A DNA stretch of 64,000 bases from Akkermansiaceae bacterium UBA4589 (GTDB lineage Bacteria; Verrucomicrobiota; Verrucomicrobiia; Verrucomicrobiales; Akkermansiaceae), in NCBI GenBank assembly GCA_002387565.1, contig DGJT01000005.1, positions 1 through 64,000 of the forward strand, in the 5' to 3' direction. The notes beneath the pieces were generated by a model, which was given only the letters and a program-made list of their open reading frames with translations, was not told the DNA's origin and made no database searches. Below are positions 44,580 to 53,356 of the stretch, piece by piece. The stretch's first letter is position 1. Each line of letters starts with the position of its first letter. A program made the position numbers and the translations under genes.

Positions 44580-46253
44580 ATGGTACCTGTTAGCATGATT
44601 TTTTTGAAAAAAAACTATCAAAAGAAATGTAGATTCTTATCTGCAGTAGTTTTACTTGCTTTGGCCGGATGCACAACGACTCAGCATGTAGAAAAAGTAG
44701 ACGATCAAGTATACACGATTTTAAAATCTATTGAAAAAGATGTTTTTGGTCAGAAGTCCAATACAGACTTTAGCTTAAGTGATAGAAGCGCGAGCGATAT
44801 TGTTAATATAGAGGATATAAATGCTGCAGATATTCGAGCAGCTTCTGAGATCCAAGGAGAAGTAACGCTCACTCTTCAGGAGGTTTTAGACTATGCGATT
44901 AAATCAAGTCATGAGTACCAAAGAGAAAGAGAGTCCTTATATTTAACAGCGCTGAGCTTGAATACCCGCCAAGACACTTATCGCATTTCAGCTGCTAGTG
45001 GTGTTTCAGGTGAGCTTAGCAATAGTTCTACCGATGAAGAGTCGGGTAACTTAGAAGTAGAAAATAGTTTATCTAAGGCACTCAAGGCAGGTACCAGCTT
45101 ATCATTAGTGTTGGCCAATGATTTATTAAAATATTTTACTGGTAATTCAACTTACTCAGCTAGCTCTGTATTAAGCTTTAATCTCTCACAACCACTGTTG
45201 CGCGGTAGAGGCAGTGAGATTGTCGCAGAAAACCTCACCCAATCTTATCGTAATGTGATTTATGCGCTGCGAGATTATAGTAATTTCCAAGTCACTTTTG
45301 CCAATGATATCGTGATTAGTTATTTGCGCCTTTTACAGCAACAAGAAGAAATTCAAAATGAGTATAATAACTACCTCTCTCGTAAAAGAAATACAGAGTA
45401 TTTGCGAGAACGCTCTGTAGACCGTGAAAAACCTCAAGACGTGAGGCAATCAGAGCAAAATGAGTTACTAGCTAAAAACCGCTATATTAATGCTCAATCT
45501 AGTTATGAGACTAGTTTAGATAATTTTAAAATTAGAATAGGTATGCCTTCAAAGACCAAGTTAACACTAACTTTTGATGATTTAGAAAAAATTGAAAAAT
45601 CAGGTGTTTTAGAAGTTAAAGATGATCAAAAGAAAGCCTATTCAAAAGCGTTAAAATATCGTTTGCCTATGATCAATAAAATTGATGCTTTTGAAGACGC
45701 CAAGCGCAAAGTCAAGGTTGCCGCCAATGCGTTAAAAACAGATTTGAACTTTTTAGCTTCCTTCTCTTTGGGGAATACGGGGAATCAGGATTTTGAGAGA
45801 CTCAACTTTAAAAACCTTTCTTCAAGCATAGGGTTAGAACTAGATTTACCTATCAATCGTAGAAGCGAACGCGCTACTTATCGTCAGGCACTCATTAGTT
45901 TAGATGTTGAGGCACGCGGACTTAGTAGAGAGTATGATGAGCTTATCAATTTAATTAATTTGCGTTACCGCCAGCTTTCTCAATTTAAGCAAAATTATGA
46001 CATCCAACAAGGTGCGCTAGTTTTGGCTAAAACACGTGTAGAAGGTGATGAGCTCGCTTTGAAAGCCGGGACATTAATATTTAGTAGATTAAGTGAGTCT
46101 CAAGATTCGCTCATTGAAGCACAAAATGCGGTCACTCAAGCATTGTTAAATTACTTAGATGCGCGCCTAAATTTATATGAAGACATGGGAACTCTAGATG
46201 TGTTTATGGATGAATATTGGTTAAAAGCAAACCCAGAAAAAACAATCAAATGA
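44580..46253 (+). CDS. TolC-like outer-membrane efflux lipoprotein of the MacAB-type operon
   Basis: The 557-residue protein has a lipoprotein signal (LSAVVLLALAGC) and two OEP/TolC halves with long helices and strand motifs VLSFNLSQPLLRGRG and ELDLPINRR. It supplies the outer-membrane duct for the adaptor and ABC exporter that follow. The stop overlaps the adaptor start (ATGA). ATG 44595 is an alternative start, five codons in. The 214-base spacer upstream to the divergent comM has no convincing promoter. Confidence 0.85.
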   Translation: MVPVSMIFLKKNYQKKCRFLSAVVLLALAGCTTTQHVEKVDDQVYTILKSIEKDVFGQKSNTDFSLSDRSASDIVNIEDINAADIRAASEIQGEVTLTLQEVLDYAIKSSHEYQRERESLYLTALSLNTRQDTYRISAASGVSGELSNSSTDEESGNLEVENSLSKALKAGTSLSLVLANDLLKYFTGNSTYSASSVLSFNLSQPLLRGRGSEIVAENLTQSYRNVIYALRDYSNFQVTFANDIVISYLRLLQQQEEIQNEYNNYLSRKRNTEYLRERSVDREKPQDVRQSEQNELLAKNRYINAQSSYETSLDNFKIRIGMPSKTKLTLTFDDLEKIEKSGVLEVKDDQKKAYSKALKYRLPMINKIDAFEDAKRKVKVAANALKTDLNFLASFSLGNTGNQDFERLNFKNLSSSIGLELDLPINRRSERATYRQALISLDVEARGLSREYDELINLINLRYRQLSQFKQNYDIQQGALVLAKTRVEGDELALKAGTLIFSRLSESQDSLIEAQNAVTQALLNYLDARLNLYEDMGTLDVFMDEYWLKANPEKTIK

Positions 46254-47860
46254 CAAAGTCAGCTCCAGCTTCCAACAAAAAAGATAAAAAATTAAAAAAG
46301 AAAGCAACTAAGCCTTCTTTGGGTCAAAAGCTTTCAAAGATTTTAGATAGAATATGCAACCATGAATATGTAGTAACGCTAAAGCAAAAAGTAGTTAGCT
46401 TGTGGCTCAAGATGTCTAAAAAGCAACGTATCTTTGCTTTGCTTGGGGTAGCTTTTCTTATTATTATCACCATCACGACCACTACAAGTGGCGAAAAAGA
46501 GAATGAAGGTCAGGTGGTATTTAGTGAGGTTAAAAAAGGAGACTTACTCATTAGCGTTAAAGAGTCAGGTTATTTAAATGCCGTCAATGAGGTTACTTAT
46601 AAAAATAATATTTCCCAAAATAAGGTTAAAATTATGGAGATTATTCCTGATGGAACCTTGGTGACTAAAGGTGACCTTTTGGTGGAATTAGACGCTACAG
46701 AACTTATCAAAGATAAAGAGGATATCGAGTTACAAATTAGCGAAAGCATCGTTAAAGAAACCGAAGAAGAAAACAATGTAGCTATTGAACGAAGTAATGC
46801 AGAGAGCCAAATTGAAAAAGCAGAAATGGAGCAAGTTTTTGCAGAAATGGAGCTGGAGAAATTTGAAAAGTTTGAAAAAGCACAACTCATTTTAGAAGCA
46901 GAAGCCAAAATCGATAGTGCCGAAGATGACTACAATTTAGCCAAACAGCGCTACGAAAACACTAAGAACCTCGCTGAAAAAGGGTTTGAAACCCAAAGCA
47001 CCTTAAAAAATGATGAGCTGAGCATGAACGCCAAAAAACGTAACTTAGAAGCCGCACGCAAAGATCTCATAGTTTTAAAAGAATATGACTTAATTATCCA
47101 AGAAACTAGACTGCAAAACACCTTAGTAGAGGCTGAAACAAAAGTAGAGCGAGTTACTAAACAGGCGGAGAGTATTTTACTACGTGCAGAGGCACGCTTG
47201 AGAGGCGCTCAGCAAAACAAGAAAACTTATGAAGAAAGGCTTGTTGAGATAGAGCAACAAATCAATTACGCAAAAATTTTTGCCACAGTTGATGGTTATG
47301 CTCTTTACCCCAAAGCGCCTTATTGGAGACAAGACCTTAAAATAGAAAAAGGCAAAGAAGTCAGTCGCAACCAAACCCTCATGCGCATACCCGATACGGC
47401 ACAAATGAAAATAGATATAGCTGTAGGTGAGCACTATATTAATACGATCAAAGCAGGTCAAAAATCCACCATAACCATAGATTCGATTGCTAATCAGTTT
47501 TTTACAGGGGAGGTGAGCAATATCAGCGTATTACCCAATCAAAACAATCAAAAGCAATTTGCTGGTGCCCAAAAATATACCGTTACTGTAGCTATAACAG
47601 ACGAGAATTTACCTAAAGATGTTAAGCCGCAGATCAGCGCCTCAGCGACCATTATTATTGATGAACTCAAAGACGTTTATTACGTGCCGATTCAAGCTGT
47701 AGATACTGTCAAAGGTCAAAGAGTCGTCTATATCAAAACTCAAGGCAAGAATTACAAAATGAAAGAAGTTGTGATTGGGCAAATGAACACGAGTTTTGTG
47801 GAAATCATCGAAGGGGTCAAAAAAGGAGACAAAGTTCTAATGAGTAAGCCACAGATTTAA
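46250..47860 (+). CDS. MacA/HlyD-type periplasmic adaptor with basic cytosolic tail
   Basis: The 536-residue adaptor has a lysine-rich N-terminal tail of about 60 residues, a membrane helix (IFALLGVAFLIIITITTTT), lipoyl-type halves (around VKIMEIIPDGTLVTKGDLLVELD and KIFATVDGYALYP), a long coiled-coil region and a C-terminal barrel domain. It links the ABC exporter to the TolC-like duct. The ATG at 46250 overlaps the upstream stop; it is preferred over 46217. The long, highly basic cytosolic extension is unusual for MacA. Confidence 0.85.
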   Translation: MTKSAPASNKKDKKLKKKATKPSLGQKLSKILDRICNHEYVVTLKQKVVSLWLKMSKKQRIFALLGVAFLIIITITTTTSGEKENEGQVVFSEVKKGDLLISVKESGYLNAVNEVTYKNNISQNKVKIMEIIPDGTLVTKGDLLVELDATELIKDKEDIELQISESIVKETEEENNVAIERSNAESQIEKAEMEQVFAEMELEKFEKFEKAQLILEAEAKIDSAEDDYNLAKQRYENTKNLAEKGFETQSTLKNDELSMNAKKRNLEAARKDLIVLKEYDLIIQETRLQNTLVEAETKVERVTKQAESILLRAEARLRGAQQNKKTYEERLVEIEQQINYAKIFATVDGYALYPKAPYWRQDLKIEKGKEVSRNQTLMRIPDTAQMKIDIAVGEHYINTIKAGQKSTITIDSIANQFFTGEVSNISVLPNQNNQKQFAGAQKYTVTVAITDENLPKDVKPQISASATIIIDELKDVYYVPIQAVDTVKGQRVVYIKTQGKNYKMKEVVIGQMNTSFVEIIEGVKKGDKVLMSKPQI

Positions 47861-47874
47861 TCAATCTAACTGTC

Positions 47875-48558
47875 ATGATTAGCTTAAAAAAAATTAAGAA
47901 AGAATTTATAATAGGCAATCAAGTAGTCAGAGCTATTAAAGAAGTCGATCTAGAAATCAAGCAGGGTGATTACCTCGCCATCATGGGCACTTCAGGATCT
48001 GGTAAGTCAACCTTGCTGAATATTCTAGGGTGTTTAGATGTGCCTACCCAAGGTAGTTATGAAATTGAAGGAAACAATGTCGTAGATTTAGATGACAATC
48101 AACTTTCGCAGATTAGAGGGAGTCAAATAGGCTTTGTCTTTCAGGCTTACAATCTCTTGCCAGATTTAACCGTGCTAGAAAATATTAAATTACCCTTAAT
48201 TTATCAGAAAAACAGGCGTGATGAAGATGATGCTGAGGCAATCAGGTTAGCTCATTTAGTAGGCTTAAAGGGACGCCTAGACCATAAACCTAACGAGCTA
48301 TCAGGTGGTCAGCAGCAACGTGTGGCCATCGCGCGTGCCTTGATTAACAACCCAGTACTCATCTTAGCAGATGAGCCCACAGGTAACTTAGATACTCAAA
48401 CAGAAGCCGAGATACTAGACCTGTTTGAAGAGCTTAACGCTATGGGTAAGACAATAGTGGTCGTGACTCATGAAGACGAAGTCGGAGAAAGAGCCAAAAG
48501 AGTGATTGTCATGCGTGATGGGCTCATTCAATCAGAGAAAGATAATAACCATGAATAG
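47875..48558 (+). CDS. MacB/LolD-type ABC ATPase subunit
   Basis: The 227-residue ATPase has Walker A MGTSGSGKSTLLN, the Q loop FVFQAYNLLPDLTVLENI, signature LSGGQQQRVAIARAL, Walker B LILADEPTGNLD, and the switch His in VVTHED. It matches the LolD/MacB subfamily and pairs with the permease that overlaps its stop. It powers export through the adaptor and TolC-like duct. Confidence 0.93.
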   Translation: MISLKKIKKEFIIGNQVVRAIKEVDLEIKQGDYLAIMGTSGSGKSTLLNILGCLDVPTQGSYEIEGNNVVDLDDNQLSQIRGSQIGFVFQAYNLLPDLTVLENIKLPLIYQKNRRDEDDAEAIRLAHLVGLKGRLDHKPNELSGGQQQRVAIARALINNPVLILADEPTGNLDTQTEAEILDLFEELNAMGKTIVVVTHEDEVGERAKRVIVMRDGLIQSEKDNNHE

Positions 48559-49783
48559 CATCCTTTATACGGTTAAGCTATCTTTGCGTAGCCTCTATTT
48601 GCACAAGATGCGCACAGCTCTTACTGTATTGGGGATAGTCTTTGGTGTGTGTTCTGTCATCACCATGCTAGCAGTAGGCAAAGGTGCTTCTGCAGATACA
48701 CAAAAAATGATAGCTGACATGGGAAGCTTAAATATCATTATAGACAGTGTTAAAAAGGCAAACACAGAAAATAAGTCTAAAGGCCCACAGGTTTACGGCA
48801 TCACCAATGCTGATTTCCAGCGTATAGAGGAAACAATTCCCGAAGTCAAAAAACTCGTTAAACAACGCAGCTATCGTAATAATGTTTACTACAATGACAT
48901 CAGTATCGAGACCCAAGTTATAGCCACAGAGAGTAGCTATTTTACTATTAACTCAGTTGACCTAGTGAAAGGCAGATTACTTAATAATATTGATAATGAA
49001 ATGCGAATGAAGGTATGCGTGATTACTGAGTCATTAGCCGAGCTACTCTTTCCTTATCAAGACCCACTCAGTGAGCAAATTAAATTCCAAGATGTGAATT
49101 ATCAGGTCATAGGAGTGATTTCTAATTCTGCTGAGACTAATAGCTCCCCTTATACGGCTTACATCTGTTTTGAAACTGCTTTTGCCTCTTATGGAAACAA
49201 AAGTGTAGAAGGTAATTCTACCAATAATACCGTTGAACAAGTAGATATTAGCCAGCTCATTTTACAAATGCCTAATTTAGAGGCCGTGCTTTCTGCTAGC
49301 GCTAAAATAGAATACCTCATGGAAAAATTTCACCCCGAAAAAGACTATGACATCAAAGTTCCCATCAAACTACTAGAGCAAGCCAAAGCCAGTCAGCGCA
49401 TGTTTAATATAGTACTAGGTGCAATTGCGGGTATATCGCTACTTGTGGGGGGTATTGGCATTATGAATATCATGTTGGCGACTGTCTCGGAGCGTACCCG
49501 TGAAATAGGACTCAGAAGGGCCTTAGGTGCACAAAGAATAGACATCATCAGTCAATTCATGACTGAAGCTACAGTGCTCTCACTTGTTGGGGGGCTTATA
49601 GGTGTAGCTTTAGGTATCATACTGCCTTTCTTTATCTCTTTTTTCCTTAAGGTGGAGACAATAACCTCTATTAGCTCAATGTTGGTTGCTTTTATTATAT
49701 CAGGCTTTATTGGTATACTATTTGGTAGTTACCCTGCAATTAAATCAGCAAGCCTTAATCCTATAGACGCCTTACGAGACTAA
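48551..49783 (+). CDS. MacB-type ABC permease subunit
   Basis: The 410-residue permease has an N-terminal membrane helix (MRTALTVLGIVFGVCSVITMLAVG), a periplasmic MacB_PCD domain (about 60-270), and three C-terminal helices with the FtsX core. The motif GGIGIMNIMLATVSERTREIGLRRALGA is the family hallmark. In E. coli MacB the ATPase and permease are one protein; here they are split and overlap by eight bases. The ATG at 48551 (MNSILYTVKLSLRSL) is the natural start. Confidence 0.92.
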   Translation: MNSILYTVKLSLRSLYLHKMRTALTVLGIVFGVCSVITMLAVGKGASADTQKMIADMGSLNIIIDSVKKANTENKSKGPQVYGITNADFQRIEETIPEVKKLVKQRSYRNNVYYNDISIETQVIATESSYFTINSVDLVKGRLLNNIDNEMRMKVCVITESLAELLFPYQDPLSEQIKFQDVNYQVIGVISNSAETNSSPYTAYICFETAFASYGNKSVEGNSTNNTVEQVDISQLILQMPNLEAVLSASAKIEYLMEKFHPEKDYDIKVPIKLLEQAKASQRMFNIVLGAIAGISLLVGGIGIMNIMLATVSERTREIGLRRALGAQRIDIISQFMTEATVLSLVGGLIGVALGIILPFFISFFLKVETITSISSMLVAFIISGFIGILFGSYPAIKSASLNPIDALRD

Positions 49784-49814
49784 GGTTATGATGAGCTTTT
49801 GGTAAAGTTGAGCT

Positions 49815-51320
49815 TTAGAACTTCTTCCACATAGCAGGCACAATTAAAGCTAGTATAGCATAGAGTTCAAGCCTTCCTAATACCATGAGTAAGCTAAGGA
49901 AAGTCAGTGTAGATTCATTAAAGTGAGCAAAATTTCCTGTGGGGCCTACATCACCCAAGCCAGGCCCAATATTAGGTAAGGTGGCGACTACAGCACCAAA
50001 AGCAGTGATGACATCAATACCATTAGTCATCTCTAAAATAGCGACAATGAATACAGATAGAAAAGTAATAAACACAAAAAGCATAACAAAACCTAAGGTA
50101 TGCGAAACCGTCTCTGTATCTAAGTTACGTGAATTGAGGTTCACGCGGTCTATATAATTAGGTCTAAAGGTTTTAGTGATTTCAAAGTGGCAGGCTTTTA
50201 GAGCTGTTAAGACACGCCCCATTTTAATACCACCAGCAGTAGCACCTGAGCAACCCCCAATAAACATGAGTGCGATTAAAATAATAATCGTATAAATAGG
50301 CCAAGCTTCGTAATTTTCTAGCCCAAATCCAGTCGTTGAAGCAATGGAAACGACCATGAATAAGCAACGCCTAAGTGTTTCTAAAAAATCACCCCCTAAT
50401 TGCGTATGGCTCATTTGATAAACACCAATACTAATAATAACTGTGGCCACTATAAGTAAGACAAAGAGGCTAAATGATTCTTCTTGGAAGAAAAACTGCT
50501 TCCATTTGCGTTTAAGTAGCAACGTATAAATAAGAAAATTAAAACTACAAAGTAACATAAACAACGTGATCCACAGTTGAATGGCCCAAGCATTATCCCA
50601 GCTGTCATAATAAGCAATACTTTCATTGTGCGGGCTAAAACCACCTGTAGAAACAGTGGTAAACGCATGGCAAACTGCATCAAAAGGGCTTAGCCCCATT
50701 GCCAGCAGACCAAGAATACAGATAATAGTTAGTATGAGGTAAATTTTGAGGAGCAGCCAGGCAGCATCTTTGATGCGAGCTGTGCTACTGTGAGTCACTT
50801 CAAATGAAGATTCATGCTGAAATAAAGATTTACTGCCTACACCAAGGGACGAGAGTACAGCGACAAATAAAACAAGAATACCTACACCTCCCAGCCATTG
50901 AGTAAGACTGCGCCAAAGTAAAATTTCTTTAGGCCATAAACTTAAGTCTGTAATGACCGTAGAGCCAGTGGTGGTAAACCCAGAAAAAGACTCAAAGATA
51001 GACTGGGCAAAGCTTAGCGGCTGCTCGACTGGGCACAACCAATAGGGGAAAGCACCTATGATTCCACAAACAATCCAACCAAGGCCGACAATGGTTATGG
51101 CTTCTTTGCGTAACACATGTTTTTTCTTGAGTTTAAAACAGAAGAAAAAAGTCACACCTAGTACAAATGCGCCGATACTACTCCATTCTAAAGCCTTCAT
51201 GCCAAGACCCACTTGCGGGTGCTCAATATTTAAAAAAGCATAAACAAGTGTCGAGCTCATAGCCAATCCCATGAGCATCATGAGCGCTCCTAGAATCTTG
51301 AGGATAAACCTAAATTTCAT
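49815..51320 (-). CDS. trkH: TrkH/KtrB-type potassium uptake channel subunit
   Basis: The 501-residue membrane protein has the four pore-loop repeats of TrkH: SGFTTTGSTVI, TTVSTGGFSPHNE, IASTTGFGLENY and VATLPNIGPGLGDVGP. It forms the K+ channel that works with the cytosolic NAD-binding subunit TrkA, encoded 19 bases upstream on the same strand. About ten hydrophobic helices are visible. It is convergent with the macB operon. Confidence 0.93.
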   Translation of the reverse strand: MKFRFILKILGALMMLMGLAMSSTLVYAFLNIEHPQVGLGMKALEWSSIGAFVLGVTFFFCFKLKKKHVLRKEAITIVGLGWIVCGIIGAFPYWLCPVEQPLSFAQSIFESFSGFTTTGSTVITDLSLWPKEILLWRSLTQWLGGVGILVLFVAVLSSLGVGSKSLFQHESSFEVTHSSTARIKDAAWLLLKIYLILTIICILGLLAMGLSPFDAVCHAFTTVSTGGFSPHNESIAYYDSWDNAWAIQLWITLFMLLCSFNFLIYTLLLKRKWKQFFFQEESFSLFVLLIVATVIISIGVYQMSHTQLGGDFLETLRRCLFMVVSIASTTGFGLENYEAWPIYTIIILIALMFIGGCSGATAGGIKMGRVLTALKACHFEITKTFRPNYIDRVNLNSRNLDTETVSHTLGFVMLFVFITFLSVFIVAILEMTNGIDVITAFGAVVATLPNIGPGLGDVGPTGNFAHFNESTLTFLSLLMVLGRLELYAILALIVPAMWKKF

Positions 51321-51338
51321 AATTAGAATTAGGGGCTA

Positions 51339-52691
51339 CTATGCCTTAAAAATTTTTAAAAAAGCTTTGAGAGCCGGCTTTTCGACAAGCGCATGGATAG
51401 TCTGGCCTGCTTCTAATAGAGAATCAGCGTGTGGTACTTGTGATTTTTTATACTTAGTAATACCTAATAAAACAACACCTTGAGGCCATTCAATTTGCTG
51501 GACTTGTTGTTGGTCGAGTTGTGACCCTTGAGGGATATCAATTTCGATGAGGTCATTACCTTGAATTTGATGACTGACAAAATAAGCTTTATCAGTGATG
51601 TATTTTTGCACTTCTTTTGCGGTGATTTCTTTAGGACTCACTGCTGCAATAATACCAAAGTTTTTACCTTGGTTGCGTACTACATTGGCATAATCAGTAC
51701 GATGAATAAGGGTTAAACATTGCTTAGCACCGAGGGTGCTTGCCTGCAAACAACTCATCAAATTGTCTTCATCATCGCCACTCATGGCGATGAAAAAATC
51801 AGTTTCGTCTATTTGCTCTTCTTTGAGTTCTTCAGCAATAGTTCCATCAATACGAATAATAGAGGTAGACGCCAGAATTTGGACTAGTTCATTGGCACGC
51901 TCTAAATCTTTTTCGATGAGTTTAACCCTAATATTTTTTAGGTTTTCAATCATTTGAGCCAGCGATAAGCCATACTCTCCACCACCAAAAATAATCACAT
52001 TGATGGTTTTATCTGCTCGGGTGCTTTTATGCAGAAGCTTAGCTAATTTAGTTAAATCTCTTGGTTCACCTACAATAGTAGCAATATCATCAGCCTTTAA
52101 AATGCTGTTGGCATGTGGCACAAATGACATGCCGTCACGACAGACTGAAGCAATAAGCGTATTATCGACTCTTTTTAAATCTCCGAGTCTAGCATTAGCC
52201 CAAGGACTGGATTCATTGATAGAAATTTGTTGGAGCTCAATTTCACCTTTAGCGAGTTCTTCGACTTGAATGGAATCTGGATTGCGCACATGTTTGGCGA
52301 GTTCAATAGCAGCAAAACGTTCTGGTGAAAAAATAATATCAACATCAAAATGTTTTTGATAATTAAACAGCCACTCTTCTCTTTGTACAGAAGGCTCAAC
52401 ACGGCATAAAGCTTTTTTAGTGCCCATAGATTTAGCTATAGAGCAAGCCACCAAATTGAGACTAGTATCGGGAGTTAAAGCAATAATAATATCCGCAGTG
52501 GCAGCGCCTGCATCAGCCAAAGTGCTCGCATTAGTACAGTGAGCATGCATCACCCTAGCATCTAAAATAGACTGCAGGAGCTTCACTTTGTTCTTATCAA
52601 TATCCATAACACAAATGCTATGCCCTTGAGAAGAAAGCTGCTTAGCTAGATAAGAGCCGATATCACCAGCCCCAATAATAATGATTTGCAT
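51339..52691 (-). CDS. trkA: Trk potassium system NAD-binding regulatory subunit
   Basis: The 450-residue protein has two RCK halves, each with a Rossmann fold (IIIGAGDIGSYLAKQLSSQG at 2-22, and VIIFGGGEYGLSLAQMIE at about 230) and a TrkA-C domain. This duplicated form is TrkA rather than KtrA. It gates TrkH in response to NAD(H) and adenine nucleotides. It begins the trkA-trkH operon. A short inverted repeat lies upstream. Confidence 0.93.
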   Translation of the reverse strand: MQIIIIGAGDIGSYLAKQLSSQGHSICVMDIDKNKVKLLQSILDARVMHAHCTNASTLADAGAATADIIIALTPDTSLNLVACSIAKSMGTKKALCRVEPSVQREEWLFNYQKHFDVDIIFSPERFAAIELAKHVRNPDSIQVEELAKGEIELQQISINESSPWANARLGDLKRVDNTLIASVCRDGMSFVPHANSILKADDIATIVGEPRDLTKLAKLLHKSTRADKTINVIIFGGGEYGLSLAQMIENLKNIRVKLIEKDLERANELVQILASTSIIRIDGTIAEELKEEQIDETDFFIAMSGDDEDNLMSCLQASTLGAKQCLTLIHRTDYANVVRNQGKNFGIIAAVSPKEITAKEVQKYITDKAYFVSHQIQGNDLIEIDIPQGSQLDQQQVQQIEWPQGVVLLGITKYKKSQVPHADSLLEAGQTIHALVEKPALKAFLKIFKA

Positions 52692-52713
52692 AACTAAGTG
52701 GCACCATAAGGAT

Positions 52714-52729
52714 CTTAAGGTTCCTTAAG
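52714..52729. promoter_or_regulatory. Short inverted repeat upstream of trkA
   Basis: CTTAAGG-TT-CCTTAAG has 7-base perfect arms, 23 bases upstream of the trkA ATG. The two-base gap is too small for a stable hairpin loop without opening inner pairs, so a protein-binding palindrome is the more likely reading. Confidence 0.3.
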
Positions 52730-52743
52730 TGCATGATATTACT

Positions 52744-53310
52744 TTATAAAGGTGTGTTAGTAGAGTAATTAAGCCATGAGGTAATGGCTCCATCTCTAAT
52801 TAAAGCTTTTGCTTTGACAGTTTGAGTCCCAAAGATACCTCCTTGTTTACGATAGGTAACGAGACCTACTTGGTAAATTTTTTCTTCAAAAATAAAAGGC
52901 TCATCTACAGCGAAATCCTGAATTTCATTACCTTGAAAAGCGGCAACATTACTGGACTCAGCTGTAATAAGGGCTATAATTTCTTCATCACTAATCTCTT
53001 TGCTCAGACCGATGAATAGAGGTTCTAATGTTTTGGGCTTACCTGATTCTGTCATGCCAAACAGAGGAATTTTATCCAGATAAACAAAATCTGTTTTCTT
53101 TGGTTTTGGAGCAGGTTTTTCCACTTTAGGCTCTTCTTTTTTAACTATCTTAAGCTCTTCCTTTTTAATCTTTTTAGGTTTTTCTACTTTAGGCTTATTT
53201 ACCACTACTACAGGCTTTTGAATAATAGAGCTCTCCAAAAATGGATAGCCTAAATAGCCAGCAGCAAATAGAATAGCGCAAACAACAATGCCTGTGAAAA
53301 ATGATTTCAT
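52744..53310 (-). CDS. Membrane-anchored Lys/Pro-rich linker protein, 188 residues
   Basis: The protein begins with a hydrophobic segment (FFTGIVVCAILFAAGYLGY), followed by repeated VEKPKK/KKEEPKVEKPAPKPKK blocks to about residue 75. A folded domain of about 110 residues follows (DFVYLDKIPLFGMTESGKPK). The linker resembles envelope-spanning spacers such as those of TonB, but the TonB C-terminal motif is absent. No family is recognised. It lies 46 bases downstream of polA on the same strand. Confidence 0.65.
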   Translation of the reverse strand: MKSFFTGIVVCAILFAAGYLGYPFLESSIIQKPVVVVNKPKVEKPKKIKKEELKIVKKEEPKVEKPAPKPKKTDFVYLDKIPLFGMTESGKPKTLEPLFIGLSKEISDEEIIALITAESSNVAAFQGNEIQDFAVDEPFIFEEKIYQVGLVTYRKQGGIFGTQTVKAKALIRDGAITSWLNYSTNTPL

Positions 53311-53356
53311 AACTTATAAGGGCATTTTATAAACCTAAAGTTTGAGAAAATCAACC

